Shown in pieces: positions 29,745 to 37,540 of a stretch of DNA of 37,939 bases; positions within the stretch are counted from its first letter, which is position 1, and every line of letters begins with the position of its first letter. The notes beneath the pieces were generated by a model that saw nothing but the letters and a program-made list of their open reading frames with translations, had not been told where the DNA came from and made no database searches. This stretch comes from Longimicrobiales bacterium (lineage in GTDB: Bacteria > Gemmatimonadota > Gemmatimonadetes > Longimicrobiales > RSA9). A program made the position numbers and the translations under genes. The stretch is taken from assembly GCA_035764935.1 (NCBI GenBank), contig DASTYK010000075.1:1-37939 (forward strand). Direction: 5' to 3'.

Positions 29745-30542
29745 TCACAGCCGCTGGTAGACTGCCGGTCGTACGTAATGAAACGCGTGCTCCAGGCCGG
29801 CCAGGCTCTCGGAATGCCCGGTGAACAGGTAGCCTCCCGGCCTCAGCCGGTCCCACATCCGCTGCACCAGCGTCTGCTGCGTCGCCTTGTCGAAGTAGAT
29901 CATCACGTTGCGGCAGCAGATCAGGTCGAATGTGCCGCGCATTGGCCAGGTGTCCACCAGGTTGAGCCGCGCAAAGCGGACGAGGCGGCGCACTTCACCG
30001 GCGATCTCGTAACTGCGCGGATGCCGCGGCTGCACGCAGCGGAACCAGCGCTGGCGAAGCAGGGGGTGCACCGGCTCGATCGCGTCCTCCGTGTAGACCC
30101 CGCGACGGGCACGCGCGAGCATGCGCGCAGATATGTCCGTGCCCAGGATGCGCGCGTCGGCGTCCACACCGAGCATGTCCGCGAGCACCAGTGCCAGCGT
30201 GTATGCCTCCTCGCCCGACGAGCAGCCGGCGCTCCAGACGGTGAGCGGTCGATCCGCCGGCTGCAGCTCGGGCAGCACTGCACGCAGCAGGGTGAAGTGC
30301 TGCGGCTCACGGAAGAACGCGGTCTTGTTCGTGGTCAGCGCGTCGACCAGCCGCGCCATCTCCGCCCCGCCGCCGGGCTTCGTGAGCCCGGCCAGGTAGC
30401 CGTCGACGTCGTACGTGTCGAGCTCGCGCAGCCGGCTGGCCAGCCGCGACTGCACCAGGCCGATCTTGCCCTGGTGCAGGTGGATGCCGCTGCTGCGATG
30501 CACGAGGGCGCTCAGCGTGCCGAACTGATCGGGTGTGAGCAT
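29745..30542 (-). CDS. cheR: chemotaxis protein methyltransferase CheR
   Basis: A 265-residue SAM-dependent enzyme that methylates receptor glutamates. The N-terminal helical domain is followed by NKTAFFREP, the SAM motif WSAGCSSGEEAYT, ILGTDIS and the late CRNVMIYFD. The frame is open to 30788, but that part overlaps cheW. The ATG at 30542 is preferred over the one at 30545 because GGAG then sits five bases upstream. It is separated by 31 bases from the cheW stop and 7 bases from cheD. Confidence 0.95.
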   Translation of the reverse strand: MLTPDQFGTLSALVHRSSGIHLHQGKIGLVQSRLASRLRELDTYDVDGYLAGLTKPGGGAEMARLVDALTTNKTAFFREPQHFTLLRAVLPELQPADRPLTVWSAGCSSGEEAYTLALVLADMLGVDADARILGTDISARMLARARRGVYTEDAIEPVHPLLRQRWFRCVQPRHPRSYEIAGEVRRLVRFARLNLVDTWPMRGTFDLICCRNVMIYFDKATQQTLVQRMWDRLRPGGYLFTGHSESLAGLEHAFHYVRPAVYQRL

Positions 30543-30573
30543 CATCGCTCCGGCTCGCTTCCAGTTCGTCCGA

Positions 30574-31137
30574 TCAGATCGCCGGCGCTGCCTCACGACC
30601 GATAACCCCGGCGGCCGACTCCTGCAGCGCACCCGTGGTTTCTGCCGGCAGTGCCCGCTCGACATCGAGCAGCAGCAGCACACGATCGCCGTGCTGTGCC
30701 ACGCCGAGCATGTAGTCGGTGTCGATGCCGCTGCCGAAGTGCGGCGCATCCTCGATGCTGCCGGCATCGAGCTGCACGACCTCCGCAACGCGGTCGACCA
30801 CCAGGCCGAGCTCCATCTCGCCCGCGCGCACGACGATGATGCAGGTGCGCTGCCCGTGGTCCACGGCGTCCAGGCCGAACTGGATACGCAGATCGACCAC
30901 CGGAATGACCCGGCCCCGCAGGTTGATCACGCCGCGCACGGCGTCCGGCAGCAGCGGCACACGCGTGACCGGCAGCAGCCCGATGATCTGCTGCACACAG
31001 CCGATGTCCACACCGTACTCGGTCCCGCCCAGCCCGAACACCAGCCACTTCGTGGCGGCTGCATCGCCTGCGAACCCGGCCCGCTGTTCCCGCCCCGACG
31101 GCCCCACCGGCCCCGACTGCCCGGTCGGCCCCACCAC
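30574..31137 (-). CDS. cheW: chemotaxis coupling protein CheW with collagen-like N-terminus
   Basis: A 187-residue adaptor linking the receptor to CheA. The CheW domain begins near residue 30 (WLVFGLGGTEYGVDI) and includes VRGVINLRGRVIPVVDLR and a late DYMLGVAQHGDRVLLLLD. It starts with a GTG that immediately follows the MCP stop TAG, with no spacer. Unusually, residues 3-17 form five Gly-X-Y triplets (GPT GQS GPV GPS GRE). If translation began later, this segment would be lost, but no better start with a ribosome site is visible before the domain. Confidence 0.92.
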   Translation of the reverse strand: MVGPTGQSGPVGPSGREQRAGFAGDAAATKWLVFGLGGTEYGVDIGCVQQIIGLLPVTRVPLLPDAVRGVINLRGRVIPVVDLRIQFGLDAVDHGQRTCIIVVRAGEMELGLVVDRVAEVVQLDAGSIEDAPHFGSGIDTDYMLGVAQHGDRVLLLLDVERALPAETTGALQESAAGVIGREAAPAI

Positions 31138-32910
31138 CTAGAACTCCTCCAGCGTGCGCAGGTCGTCCTCGTCGCTGAACGGGATCACCGACTCGGGATG
31201 AATGTTGTGCAACGGTGCTCTCCCGTTCGGCTGCACGGTCACTCCGCCGCCCTGCCGGCGCACCGCGAAGCGGCGCGGCGAGTTCGTGCCGTGACGGACG
31301 CCGCCACCCTGCCAGGACGCACGCTCCGCAAGCCGGAACTCGCCCACCAGGCTGCGCATCACCAGCGCCTGGCTGGACAGCTCCTCCGACGCGCTCGCGC
31401 TCTCCTCGGAGTTCGCCGCAGCGGTCTGCGTCACCGCGTTCACCTGCTCCACCGACGACGTGATCTGCGCGATGCCGCCGCTCTGCTGCTCCGTGGATCC
31501 GGCGATCTCGCCGACGACCCGGCGCACCTGGTCCGCGCGATCGGCAATCGCGCGCAGCTGCCCGGCAACCACACCGCTCAGGTCGGCGCCCTCGCGCGCA
31601 CTGCCGATCGCATCCTCGATCAGCTCCGATGTAGTGCGGGCTGCCTCGGCGCTGCGGAGCGCGAGCGAGCGAACCTCCTCGGCCACCACCGCGAAGCCGC
31701 GGCCCGCCTCACCGGCCCGCGCCGCTTCCACAGCCGCATTCAATGCGAGCAGGTTCGTCTGGAACGCGATCTCGTCGATCGTCTTCACGATCTTCGCGGT
31801 CTGATCCGACGACGCGCGGATCCGCTCCATCGCCTGTGCCAGGCGCGTCATGCTCTGCACGCCCTCGTGCGCCATGCCGCGTGCGCCTTCCGAGAGATCG
31901 TCGCACTCCTGCGCGTGTGCGGCGCTCTGCCGCGTCATCGACGTCATCTCCTGCAGGCTCGCAGAGATCTCCTCGAGCGAGCTCGCCTGCTCGCTCGTGC
32001 CGTGCGCGAGCACCTGGCTCCCTGCACCGACCTGCGTCGCCGCAGAGGCGACCTGGTCCGCCGACGCCGCGATCTGCGCCAGCGCCTCCTCCATGTGGTC
32101 CATTGCGGTGTTCAGCGCGGCCATGATGCGCGCATGGTCGCCCTGGTAGCTGCCGCTCATGCGTACGGTCAGGTCCTTCGCGGCCAGCCGCTCGAGCACC
32201 TGCACCGCCTCGTTCAGCGGCGCGGCCATGCCGTCGATGATCCCGTTGATCCCCGCAACGACGTCGCGGTATGCACCATCGAAGCGCGCCACGTCTCCGC
32301 GCTTCGCCAGATCACCCGCAACCGCGGCTTCGGCAAGCGAGCGCGCTTCTGCAGTGACGCTCCGAACGGAGTCGCGCAGCGTGATGAAGGACCGGGCGAG
32401 CACGTCGTGCTCCGAGCGAGCCTCGACCGTGACATCCAGGTTGCCCGCCGCGATCTCCGCCGCCGCAGCGGCGATCTCCTTCTGCGCAGCAGCCATCCGC
32501 CGGAACGAGTCCGCCAGCCGGCCGACGTCGCCCTTGGATTGGAATGTCACGTGAATGTCGAGATTGCCGCTCGCGAGAGCGTCCGCGGCGCGCCGCATCT
32601 GGCCGAGCGCGTTGGTGATCGCGCGGCTCACGATCCAGCCGAGCCCGAGCGCGATGCTCATCGCGAGCAGTACGATCCCCCACATCGTGCGTCGCGCCTC
32701 GCTGAAGGCCGCATGGGCCGCGGCCGCGTCAGCATTGGCCGACGCTACCTCCAGCGCGAGCAGCTCCGCATGCAATCGCTCGGCATGCTCGCTGATCCGC
32801 ATCATGCCGCCGATGCCGACCGCACCGGTCAGCGCGCACAGGAGTGCGACGGCCAGGAACAGGCCAAGGAGCGTCTGCGAAACGCTCAGGTCTTTCAGCC
32901 ACCTGATCAT
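31138..32910 (-). CDS. methyl-accepting chemotaxis protein with very short external loop
   Basis: A 590-residue chemoreceptor. The ATG at 32910 has AGGGG upstream; the open frame before it is non-coding. Membrane helices lie at about 14-36 and 76-95, so the outside loop has only ~40 residues, too short for a normal four-helix sensor. HAMP-like repeats follow ([18 protein letters not shown] and AKDLTVRMS regions). The signalling hairpin has [20 protein letters not shown]. The tail ends in TLEEF, a possible though Trp-less CheR/CheB docking site. It is the first gene of the che operon and the only receptor here, preceded by a sigma-54-type promoter. Confidence 0.95.
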   Translation of the reverse strand: MIRWLKDLSVSQTLLGLFLAVALLCALTGAVGIGGMMRISEHAERLHAELLALEVASANADAAAAHAAFSEARRTMWGIVLLAMSIALGLGWIVSRAITNALGQMRRAADALASGNLDIHVTFQSKGDVGRLADSFRRMAAAQKEIAAAAAEIAAGNLDVTVEARSEHDVLARSFITLRDSVRSVTAEARSLAEAAVAGDLAKRGDVARFDGAYRDVVAGINGIIDGMAAPLNEAVQVLERLAAKDLTVRMSGSYQGDHARIMAALNTAMDHMEEALAQIAASADQVASAATQVGAGSQVLAHGTSEQASSLEEISASLQEMTSMTRQSAAHAQECDDLSEGARGMAHEGVQSMTRLAQAMERIRASSDQTAKIVKTIDEIAFQTNLLALNAAVEAARAGEAGRGFAVVAEEVRSLALRSAEAARTTSELIEDAIGSAREGADLSGVVAGQLRAIADRADQVRRVVGEIAGSTEQQSGGIAQITSSVEQVNAVTQTAAANSEESASASEELSSQALVMRSLVGEFRLAERASWQGGGVRHGTNSPRRFAVRRQGGGVTVQPNGRAPLHNIHPESVIPFSDEDDLRTLEEF

Positions 32911-32977
32911 CCGTGAACCCCTTCGTCGGGTGTTCTCGATGTCTGTTGTCCAGTGAAGGGCAGGGGCGGCCACAGGA

Positions 32978-32993
32978 GGCCAGTCGCGTGCCA
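32978..32993 (-). promoter_or_regulatory. sigma-54 (-24/-12) promoter of the chemosensory operon
   Basis: TGGCACGCGACTGGCC on the minus strand matches TGGCACGrNNNTTGCW at nearly every defined base, with the essential GG and GC at the right spacing. Transcription would start near 32967, leaving a leader of about 57 bases before the MCP start. An NtrC-family gene and palindromic sites lie directly upstream. Confidence 0.75.
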
Positions 32994-33073
32994 CCGCGGC
33001 CGTATCCGGTACAAGCCGTTACATCACAACGGCATGCGACCCGCCGCACGCACCTCGCATCAGTGCATGACAA

Positions 33074-33093
33074 GTGTCAGGGAACCCTGACAC
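33074..33093. promoter_or_regulatory. upstream activator palindrome, site 1
   Basis: GTGTCAGGG-AA-CCCTGACAC has perfect 9-bp arms. Its centre is about 116 bases upstream of the predicted sigma-54 start, a usual enhancer distance. It is a probable binding site for the NtrC-type regulator encoded next to it. Confidence 0.7.
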
Positions 33094-33142
33094 TCCGCCG
33101 GAGTTGCCTGCTAAGCCGATGCGGGACTGTGCGTTGGGTCGA

Positions 33143-33157
33143 GTGTCAGGAGAACAC
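33143..33157. promoter_or_regulatory. upstream activator half-site, site 2
   Basis: GTGTCAGGAGAACAC repeats the left arm of site 1 exactly for eight bases; the right arm is degenerate apart from ACAC. It lies between the two full palindromes. Confidence 0.45.
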
Positions 33158-34572
33158 TACAGTATGTCAGGCGCGCCTGACACTTCGGGAGCCTGTGAAA
33201 GGCCGTGGCGACGGAGCTTGTCGTACAGCGTCGCACGGGAGATGCCGAGCATGCGGGCCGCCCGGGCGCGGTTGCCGGCCGCGCGTTGCAGTGCACCAGC
33301 GATGAATTCACGCTCTGCACCGGCCAGGTACTCGGCGAGTGTCGTGTGCTCGCCCGCCGGAGCGTGAGGTGTCGGCCCGTTGGATGCCGCGCGCAAGCCA
33401 CGCACCTCGACGGGCAGCATCGCGGGCAGCAGCACCTGGGCGTCGCCGGCGTTGAGGGCGGCGTGCTCGAGCACGCTGCGCAGCTCCCGGACGTTGCCGG
33501 GCCACGAGTAGTGCAGGATCAGCTGGAGCGCCTCGCCGGAGAATTCGCGGGGTCCCCGTCCCAGCTCGCGTCGCACGGCGGCAAGCAGGTGGTGGGCGAG
33601 ATCGGCGACGGCTTCGTCACCGCGCTCGCGGAGTGGCGGCAGCGTGATGACGTGGGGCGCGATGCGGTAGTACAGGTCCTCGCGGAACTCCCCCGTGCGG
33701 ATGCGCTCGCGCAGGTCTCGATTCGTTGCGGTGATGACGCGCACGTCGACGGAGATCTCGCGTGTTGCACCCAGGCGGCGGAAGCGTCGTGTCTCGAGCA
33801 CCTTGAGCAGCTTGGGCTGCAGCTCGGAGGCGAGGTCGCCGATCTCGTCGAGGAAGAGAGTGCCGCCGTGCGCGACCTCGAAGAGTCCGCGCTTGGGCGT
33901 CTTCGCATCGGTGAACGCGCCCTTCTCGTGACCGAAGAGCTCCGAGTCGAGGAAGGTGGCGGACAGTCCCGCGCAGTTGATCTCGACGAACGGCCCCTCG
34001 GCGCGTGGTGAGAGCGAATGCATCAGCTCGGCAAGGCGCCCCTTGCCCGTGCCGGTTTCGCCCTGCAGCAGCACGGTCGCCTCGACCGGTGCGAGCACCT
34101 CGACCCGCTGTGCGACGTCGCGCATCACAGGTGTGTCACCGAGCTCTGCGAATGCGCGCGCGTCGAGCTGGCGACGGCGGAGCAGGTATTCGGTGCGACG
34201 TCGCAGGTCCGCCTTTTCGATTGCGCGGCGCATCAGCGCCTCGAGGTGGCGCAGGTCGAAAGGCTTCTCGAGGAAGTTCTCCGCACCGAGCTGCATCGCC
34301 TCGACGGCCGGTGCGACACCGCCGTACCCGCTGAACATGATCACGGGGATGTTGGGATCGCGCTCGCGCAGGATCTGCAGTACTGCGAGGCCGCTGATGG
34401 TGGGGAGCTGGAGATCCAGCAGGACGATGTCGAACGCGCCGCCGGAGAAGCTTTCGAGTGCGTCCTCCGCCGTCGCCACGGTGGTGACGTCCCAGTCCGG
34501 CGGTGGAAACGCCAGCTCGATCATCCGGCGGATCTCGGAGTCATCGTCGACGACCAGTACGCTCGAGCTCAT
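33157..34572 (-). CDS. NtrC-family sigma-54-dependent response regulator
   Basis: A 471-residue activator with three domains. The receiver domain has VVDDDSE and phospho-acceptor D53. The AAA+ domain has Walker A GETGTGKG (171-178), Walker B LFLDEIGD (239-246) and the loop GAFTDA (218-223). The C-terminal Fis-type helix-turn-helix is NRARAARMLGISRATLYDKLRR. The loop that touches sigma-54 is usually GAFTGA; here its fifth residue is Asp. The ATG at 34572 starts directly at the receiver domain. No histidine kinase gene is in the window. The gene ends at the palindromic sites ahead of the che operon and probably controls it. Confidence 0.93.
   Translation of the reverse strand: MSSSVLVVDDDSEIRRMIELAFPPPDWDVTTVATAEDALESFSGGAFDIVLLDLQLPTISGLAVLQILRERDPNIPVIMFSGYGGVAPAVEAMQLGAENFLEKPFDLRHLEALMRRAIEKADLRRRTEYLLRRRQLDARAFAELGDTPVMRDVAQRVEVLAPVEATVLLQGETGTGKGRLAELMHSLSPRAEGPFVEINCAGLSATFLDSELFGHEKGAFTDAKTPKRGLFEVAHGGTLFLDEIGDLASELQPKLLKVLETRRFRRLGATREISVDVRVITATNRDLRERIRTGEFREDLYYRIAPHVITLPPLRERGDEAVADLAHHLLAAVRRELGRGPREFSGEALQLILHYSWPGNVRELRSVLEHAALNAGDAQVLLPAMLPVEVRGLRAASNGPTPHAPAGEHTTLAEYLAGAEREFIAGALQRAAGNRARAARMLGISRATLYDKLRRHGLSQAPEVSGAPDIL
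33164..33183. promoter_or_regulatory. upstream activator palindrome, site 3, inside the regulator's 3' end
   Basis: TGTCAGGCG-CGCCTGACA (33165-33182) is a perfect 18-bp palindrome with the same arms as site 1. It is centred 90 bases from site 1 and about 206 bases from the predicted start. It also encodes the last residues (VSGAPDI) of the regulator. Confidence 0.65.
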
Positions 34573-34723
34573 GGCTGCAAGGTAGGAGCGGGTGCGCGGC
34601 GCGAGCAAACCGGGGCGACCGTCGGGTATCCAGGCGCGGCGGAACTGGCTGTCGGGCAGCGGGACCCCGGACCGTCCGGGGGCTGCTCCTGGCAGCTGGC
34701 CCTGTTGTCGATCCGGCCGACCG

Positions 34724-34731
34724 TATACAAT
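34724..34731 (+). promoter_or_regulatory. possible -10 region of the receiver-domain gene
   Basis: TATACAAT stands out in GC-rich DNA about 70 bases before the gene at 34799. No convincing -35 is seen at standard spacing. It is followed by a GGCGCCG...CGGCGCC hairpin (34732-34752) in the leader. Confidence 0.3.
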
Positions 34732-34798
34732 GGCGCCGACCGCGACGGCGCCTGGTCCAGCACCGGGCGCCGTCTCTTCGTGATGGTTACACAGGCAA

Positions 34799-35173
34799 AT
34801 GAACGGACCTGCGCGAATCCTGGTCGTCGACGAGGACGCCGACCACCTCGAGATTGTCGCAACCCTGCTCGATCACCACGGCTACCGGGTCGCGTGTGAG
34901 ACGTCGCCTGGCACCGGACTCACGACGGCCCAGGTCAGGCGCCCCGATATCATCGTGACGGCCCTGCATTTCGGCGGGCTTCCAGCCGGCCTTTCCTTCA
35001 TCGACCTGCTGCGGGAACGGCCTGCGACGGCCTCCATCCCGATCGTCGTCGTCAGCTCCTTCACGGACATGCATGAGCAGGAGCTGCGCGCGCGAAACGT
35101 CCGCTGCGTCCAGAAGGGCGGCCATCTCGGCCGTATCATCGAGGAAATCGAGTCGCTGCTGGACCCGGGCTGA
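34799..35173 (+). CDS. stand-alone receiver-domain protein lacking the phospho-acceptor Asp
   Basis: A 124-residue protein with the receiver fold: ILVVDEDADHLE at the first strand, PIVVVSSF for the switch strand and a conserved-type lysine at K106 in CVQKGG. Where the phosphorylated aspartate should be (PDLIxxDL pattern), the sequence reads PDIIVTAL, with Ala55. It therefore cannot be phosphorylated in the normal way and may act as a constant or differently controlled partner domain. It is divergent from the NtrC-type regulator, with 226 bases between the starts, and not obviously in an operon. Confidence 0.85.
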   Translation: MNGPARILVVDEDADHLEIVATLLDHHGYRVACETSPGTGLTTAQVRRPDIIVTALHFGGLPAGLSFIDLLRERPATASIPIVVVSSFTDMHEQELRARNVRCVQKGGHLGRIIEEIESLLDPG

Positions 35174-35252
35174 CGGGGCCGCATTGCCCGTGTTTCGTTG
35201 CGGCTCCTTGCGGGGGAGATGTTGCTGAGTGGCGACGACTCCCCTGCGGCAG

Positions 35253-35303
35253 CTATCCCGGAGCCGCCTCGGGTCCTGCATCATCTGCGGCACTCTGATC
35301 CTG
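35253..35303. repeat. decayed duplicate of the 3' end of the neighbouring receiver gene
   Basis: These 51 bases match 35311-35362 in 41 positions with one single-base gap, in the same orientation and 58 bases apart. The second copy is the real 3' end of the response regulator gene. The first copy still carries a TAG in the corresponding place but is not in a usable frame. It lies in the 137-base gap between the two receiver genes, which otherwise holds nothing recognised. Confidence 0.75.
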
Positions 35304-35310
35304 GGTTGAA

Positions 35311-35715
35311 CTACCCGGGAGCGGCACCGGGCCCTGCACCGTTCTGCGGCGCTCCGATCCTGCGCCGGACTTCAGCCGCGAGCGCACGCGGCTCGACCGG
35401 TTTCGCGAAATAGCCGTCACACCCCACGGCAAACGCCATGTTGCGGTCGCCCTCCATGGCCAGCGCCGTCACCGCGATCACCGGGATCGATGCGGTAGTC
35501 GGGTCCTTCTTCAACCGCTCCGTAGCCTGAAAGCCGGTAACGCGCGGCATCTGCAGATCCATGAGGATCAGGTCGGGATGCTCGGCGTGGGCCACCTGGA
35601 TGGCTTCCGCCCCATCCGCGGCCTCCAGCACGCGGTAGCCGAAGTGCGTGAGCACCATCACGTAAACCGCCCTGTTGTCGGCATTGTCGTCGGCGACCAG
35701 CACCGTCAGCTCCAT
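35311..35715 (-). CDS. stand-alone response regulator (receiver domain)
   Basis: A 134-residue CheY/DivK-like protein. The acidic pair D9-D10 in VADDNADNR, phospho-acceptor D53 in LMDLQMP, switch threonine in AVTALAM and lysine in FAKPVEP are all present. The wording LMDLQMPRVTGFQATERLK is typical of receivers in multi-step phosphorelays. A low-complexity Gly/Ala/Pro tail (GAPQNGAGPGAAPG) ends the protein. The ATG at 35715 is chosen because GGAGG lies nine bases upstream; the ATG at 35721 is only three bases from it. The targets are unknown. The gene converges on the receiver gene at 34799. Confidence 0.9.
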   Translation of the reverse strand: MELTVLVADDNADNRAVYVMVLTHFGYRVLEAADGAEAIQVAHAEHPDLILMDLQMPRVTGFQATERLKKDPTTASIPVIAVTALAMEGDRNMAFAVGCDGYFAKPVEPRALAAEVRRRIGAPQNGAGPGAAPG

Positions 35716-35857
35716 CCGCATACTCCTCCGGGATTGCAGACATTGCATGTGCGGCAAACGGTGTGCCCTCGACGGCACCGCTCCCCGCGCCGCAACCGCT
35801 TCAAAAAACCGCCTGTCCTGCTATTGTTCCGCCGACGACTCCTGTAACTGAGATCGC

Positions 35858-36616
35858 ATGGCACGGCTGGCGCAGCAGATCGGCTCGGCAATCCTCTGGT
35901 TGCTCTATACAGTTCTCGTGATCGTGTGGACGCCCCTCCTGGCGGTGCTCTACATCTTCACCGTGCCTGGTGATCCCGGTCGGTACACGGTCGGCCTCTG
36001 GTTCCGGCGCGCGGCCCGCGTGGCGGTGTGGATGAACCCCGCCTGGCGGTTCCGCACGTCCGGCGTGCGCATCAGCAACCCGCGCCGCCCCTACATCGCG
36101 GTTTCGAACCACGAGTCCTACGCCGACATCTTTCTCATCAGTCATCTGCCCTGGGAAATGAAGTGGATGTCCAAGCAGGAGATCTTCAACATCCCCTTCA
36201 TGGGCTGGATGATGCGCCTCGCCGGTGACATCCCGGTCCGCCGGGGCGAGGCGCGCAGTCGTGCAGCATCGCTGCGTGAGGTGCGCGACCGGCTGGCGAA
36301 GCGTGTCTCCGTGATGATCATGCCGGAAGGCACGCGCTCGAAAACCGCGGACCTCCTGCCCTTCCGGGATGGTGCGTTCCGCGTGGCCATCGAGACCGGC
36401 ACCCCGATCCTTCCAATGGCCGTCGCCGGCACGCGCCACTGCATGGCGAAAGGCTCGTTTCTGTTCTGCCGCGCGAACGCGGAGGTGCGTGTGCTGGAGC
36501 CGATCGAGACGGGCGGCATGACGCTGGACGACGTCGCATCCCTCCGTGACCGCGTGCGTGACATGATCATCCGTACGCGCGCCGATCTGCAGCAGGAGCT
36601 GGGCATCGCGGGGTGA
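35858..36616 (+). CDS. plsC: 1-acyl-sn-glycerol-3-phosphate acyltransferase
   Basis: A 252-residue membrane-associated acyltransferase that converts lysophosphatidic acid to phosphatidic acid in phospholipid synthesis. An N-terminal hydrophobic segment covers about residues 8-35. The catalytic HX4D motif is H85-D90 in SNHESYAD. The acceptor-binding motif is MPEGTRS (155-161), and there is a late ILPMAVAGT segment. Length and motif spacing are typical. The gene ends 6 bases from the end of the convergent tryptophan dioxygenase gene, with no terminator between them. Confidence 0.95.
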   Translation: MARLAQQIGSAILWLLYTVLVIVWTPLLAVLYIFTVPGDPGRYTVGLWFRRAARVAVWMNPAWRFRTSGVRISNPRRPYIAVSNHESYADIFLISHLPWEMKWMSKQEIFNIPFMGWMMRLAGDIPVRRGEARSRAASLREVRDRLAKRVSVMIMPEGTRSKTADLLPFRDGAFRVAIETGTPILPMAVAGTRHCMAKGSFLFCRANAEVRVLEPIETGGMTLDDVASLRDRVRDMIIRTRADLQQELGIAG

Positions 36617-36622
36617 GGATCG

Positions 36623-37420
36623 CTAGAGCTCGGTCCGGATCTCCCACAGGTCTGGGAAGGCGGGCTTCATCAGCGTGGTCATGAGGTAGGCGGCGCCGGC
36701 AGAGCCGCCGGTGCCGACCTTCGCGCCGATCGTACGCTCGACCATCTTCACGTGCCGGTAGCGCCACTCCTGCACACCCTCGTCCAGATCGACCAGCCGC
36801 TCGCACAGCTCGCGCGCGTTGGCATCGCTGCGATACACCTGGAGCAGCACCTCCTGGAGCTCCGGGTCGGGCTCGATCCTCTGTCGCACGTCGCGTTGCA
36901 GCTGCGCGACCGGCACGTCGTACCCGGCGCGGGCCAGCCAGGCGAGGAACGCGTCCCAGAGCGTGGGCTGCTCGTAGAGCTCGGCCAGTCGCTGCCTGGC
37001 CGCCGTGCCTTCCGGGTAGTGCTCCACTGCCGGCAGCCGCTTGTTGCCCATCATGAACTCGAGCGCACGGAACTGATACGACTGGAACCCGCTGCCGGAC
37101 TCGAGACGATCACGGAACGTGAGGAACTCGAGCGGCGTCATCGTTTCGAGGATATCGATCTGCGCGACGAGCACCTTGAGAATCGTGAGCACGCGCTTCA
37201 GCGTGTGGCGCACCCGGACAGTGTCGTCCTGCGCTAACAGCGCCTGCATGCGATTCAGCTCGTGCAGGATCTGCTTGAACCAGAGCTCGTACGCCTGGTG
37301 CACGACGATGAACAGCATCTCGTCGTGCTCCGGACCGTGCGGACCATCGGAGCGCGGGGACTGGAGCGACAGCAGCTCGTCGAGGCGAAGGTAGCTCGAA
37401 TAGTTCAGTGGCTCGGCCAT
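36623..37420 (-). CDS. kynA: tryptophan 2,3-dioxygenase
   Basis: A 265-residue heme enzyme that opens the indole ring of L-tryptophan to N-formylkynurenine, the first step of the kynurenine pathway. The active-site H41 lies in FIVVHQAYELWFKQ and the substrate segment is SGFQSYQFRALEF. The heme ligand is H223 in WRYRHVKMVERTIG, followed by GTGGSAGAAYL, which binds the substrate carboxylate/amine. The length agrees with bacterial enzymes. No other kynurenine pathway gene is within the window, so it may be used alone or with genes elsewhere. The ATG at 37420 gives the expected N-terminus. Confidence 0.96.
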   Translation of the reverse strand: MAEPLNYSSYLRLDELLSLQSPRSDGPHGPEHDEMLFIVVHQAYELWFKQILHELNRMQALLAQDDTVRVRHTLKRVLTILKVLVAQIDILETMTPLEFLTFRDRLESGSGFQSYQFRALEFMMGNKRLPAVEHYPEGTAARQRLAELYEQPTLWDAFLAWLARAGYDVPVAQLQRDVRQRIEPDPELQEVLLQVYRSDANARELCERLVDLDEGVQEWRYRHVKMVERTIGAKVGTGGSAGAAYLMTTLMKPAFPDLWEIRTEL

Positions 37421-37540
37421 GGAATGTCGCGGGCGGGTGGACGCTCACGCGCGAGGTGCGCGGACCGTGCCCAAGCATAATGTCGGCACGGTCGGCACGC
37501 GAATGCCAGACCCGATGATCGGCAGGTCGCGATTACACCG

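Noticed and set aside
33074-33093. Palindrome as a transcription terminator of the regulator gene
   Set aside because: The stem is not followed by a T-run on the minus strand, and the same arms recur twice within 110 bases, which fits protein-binding sites better.
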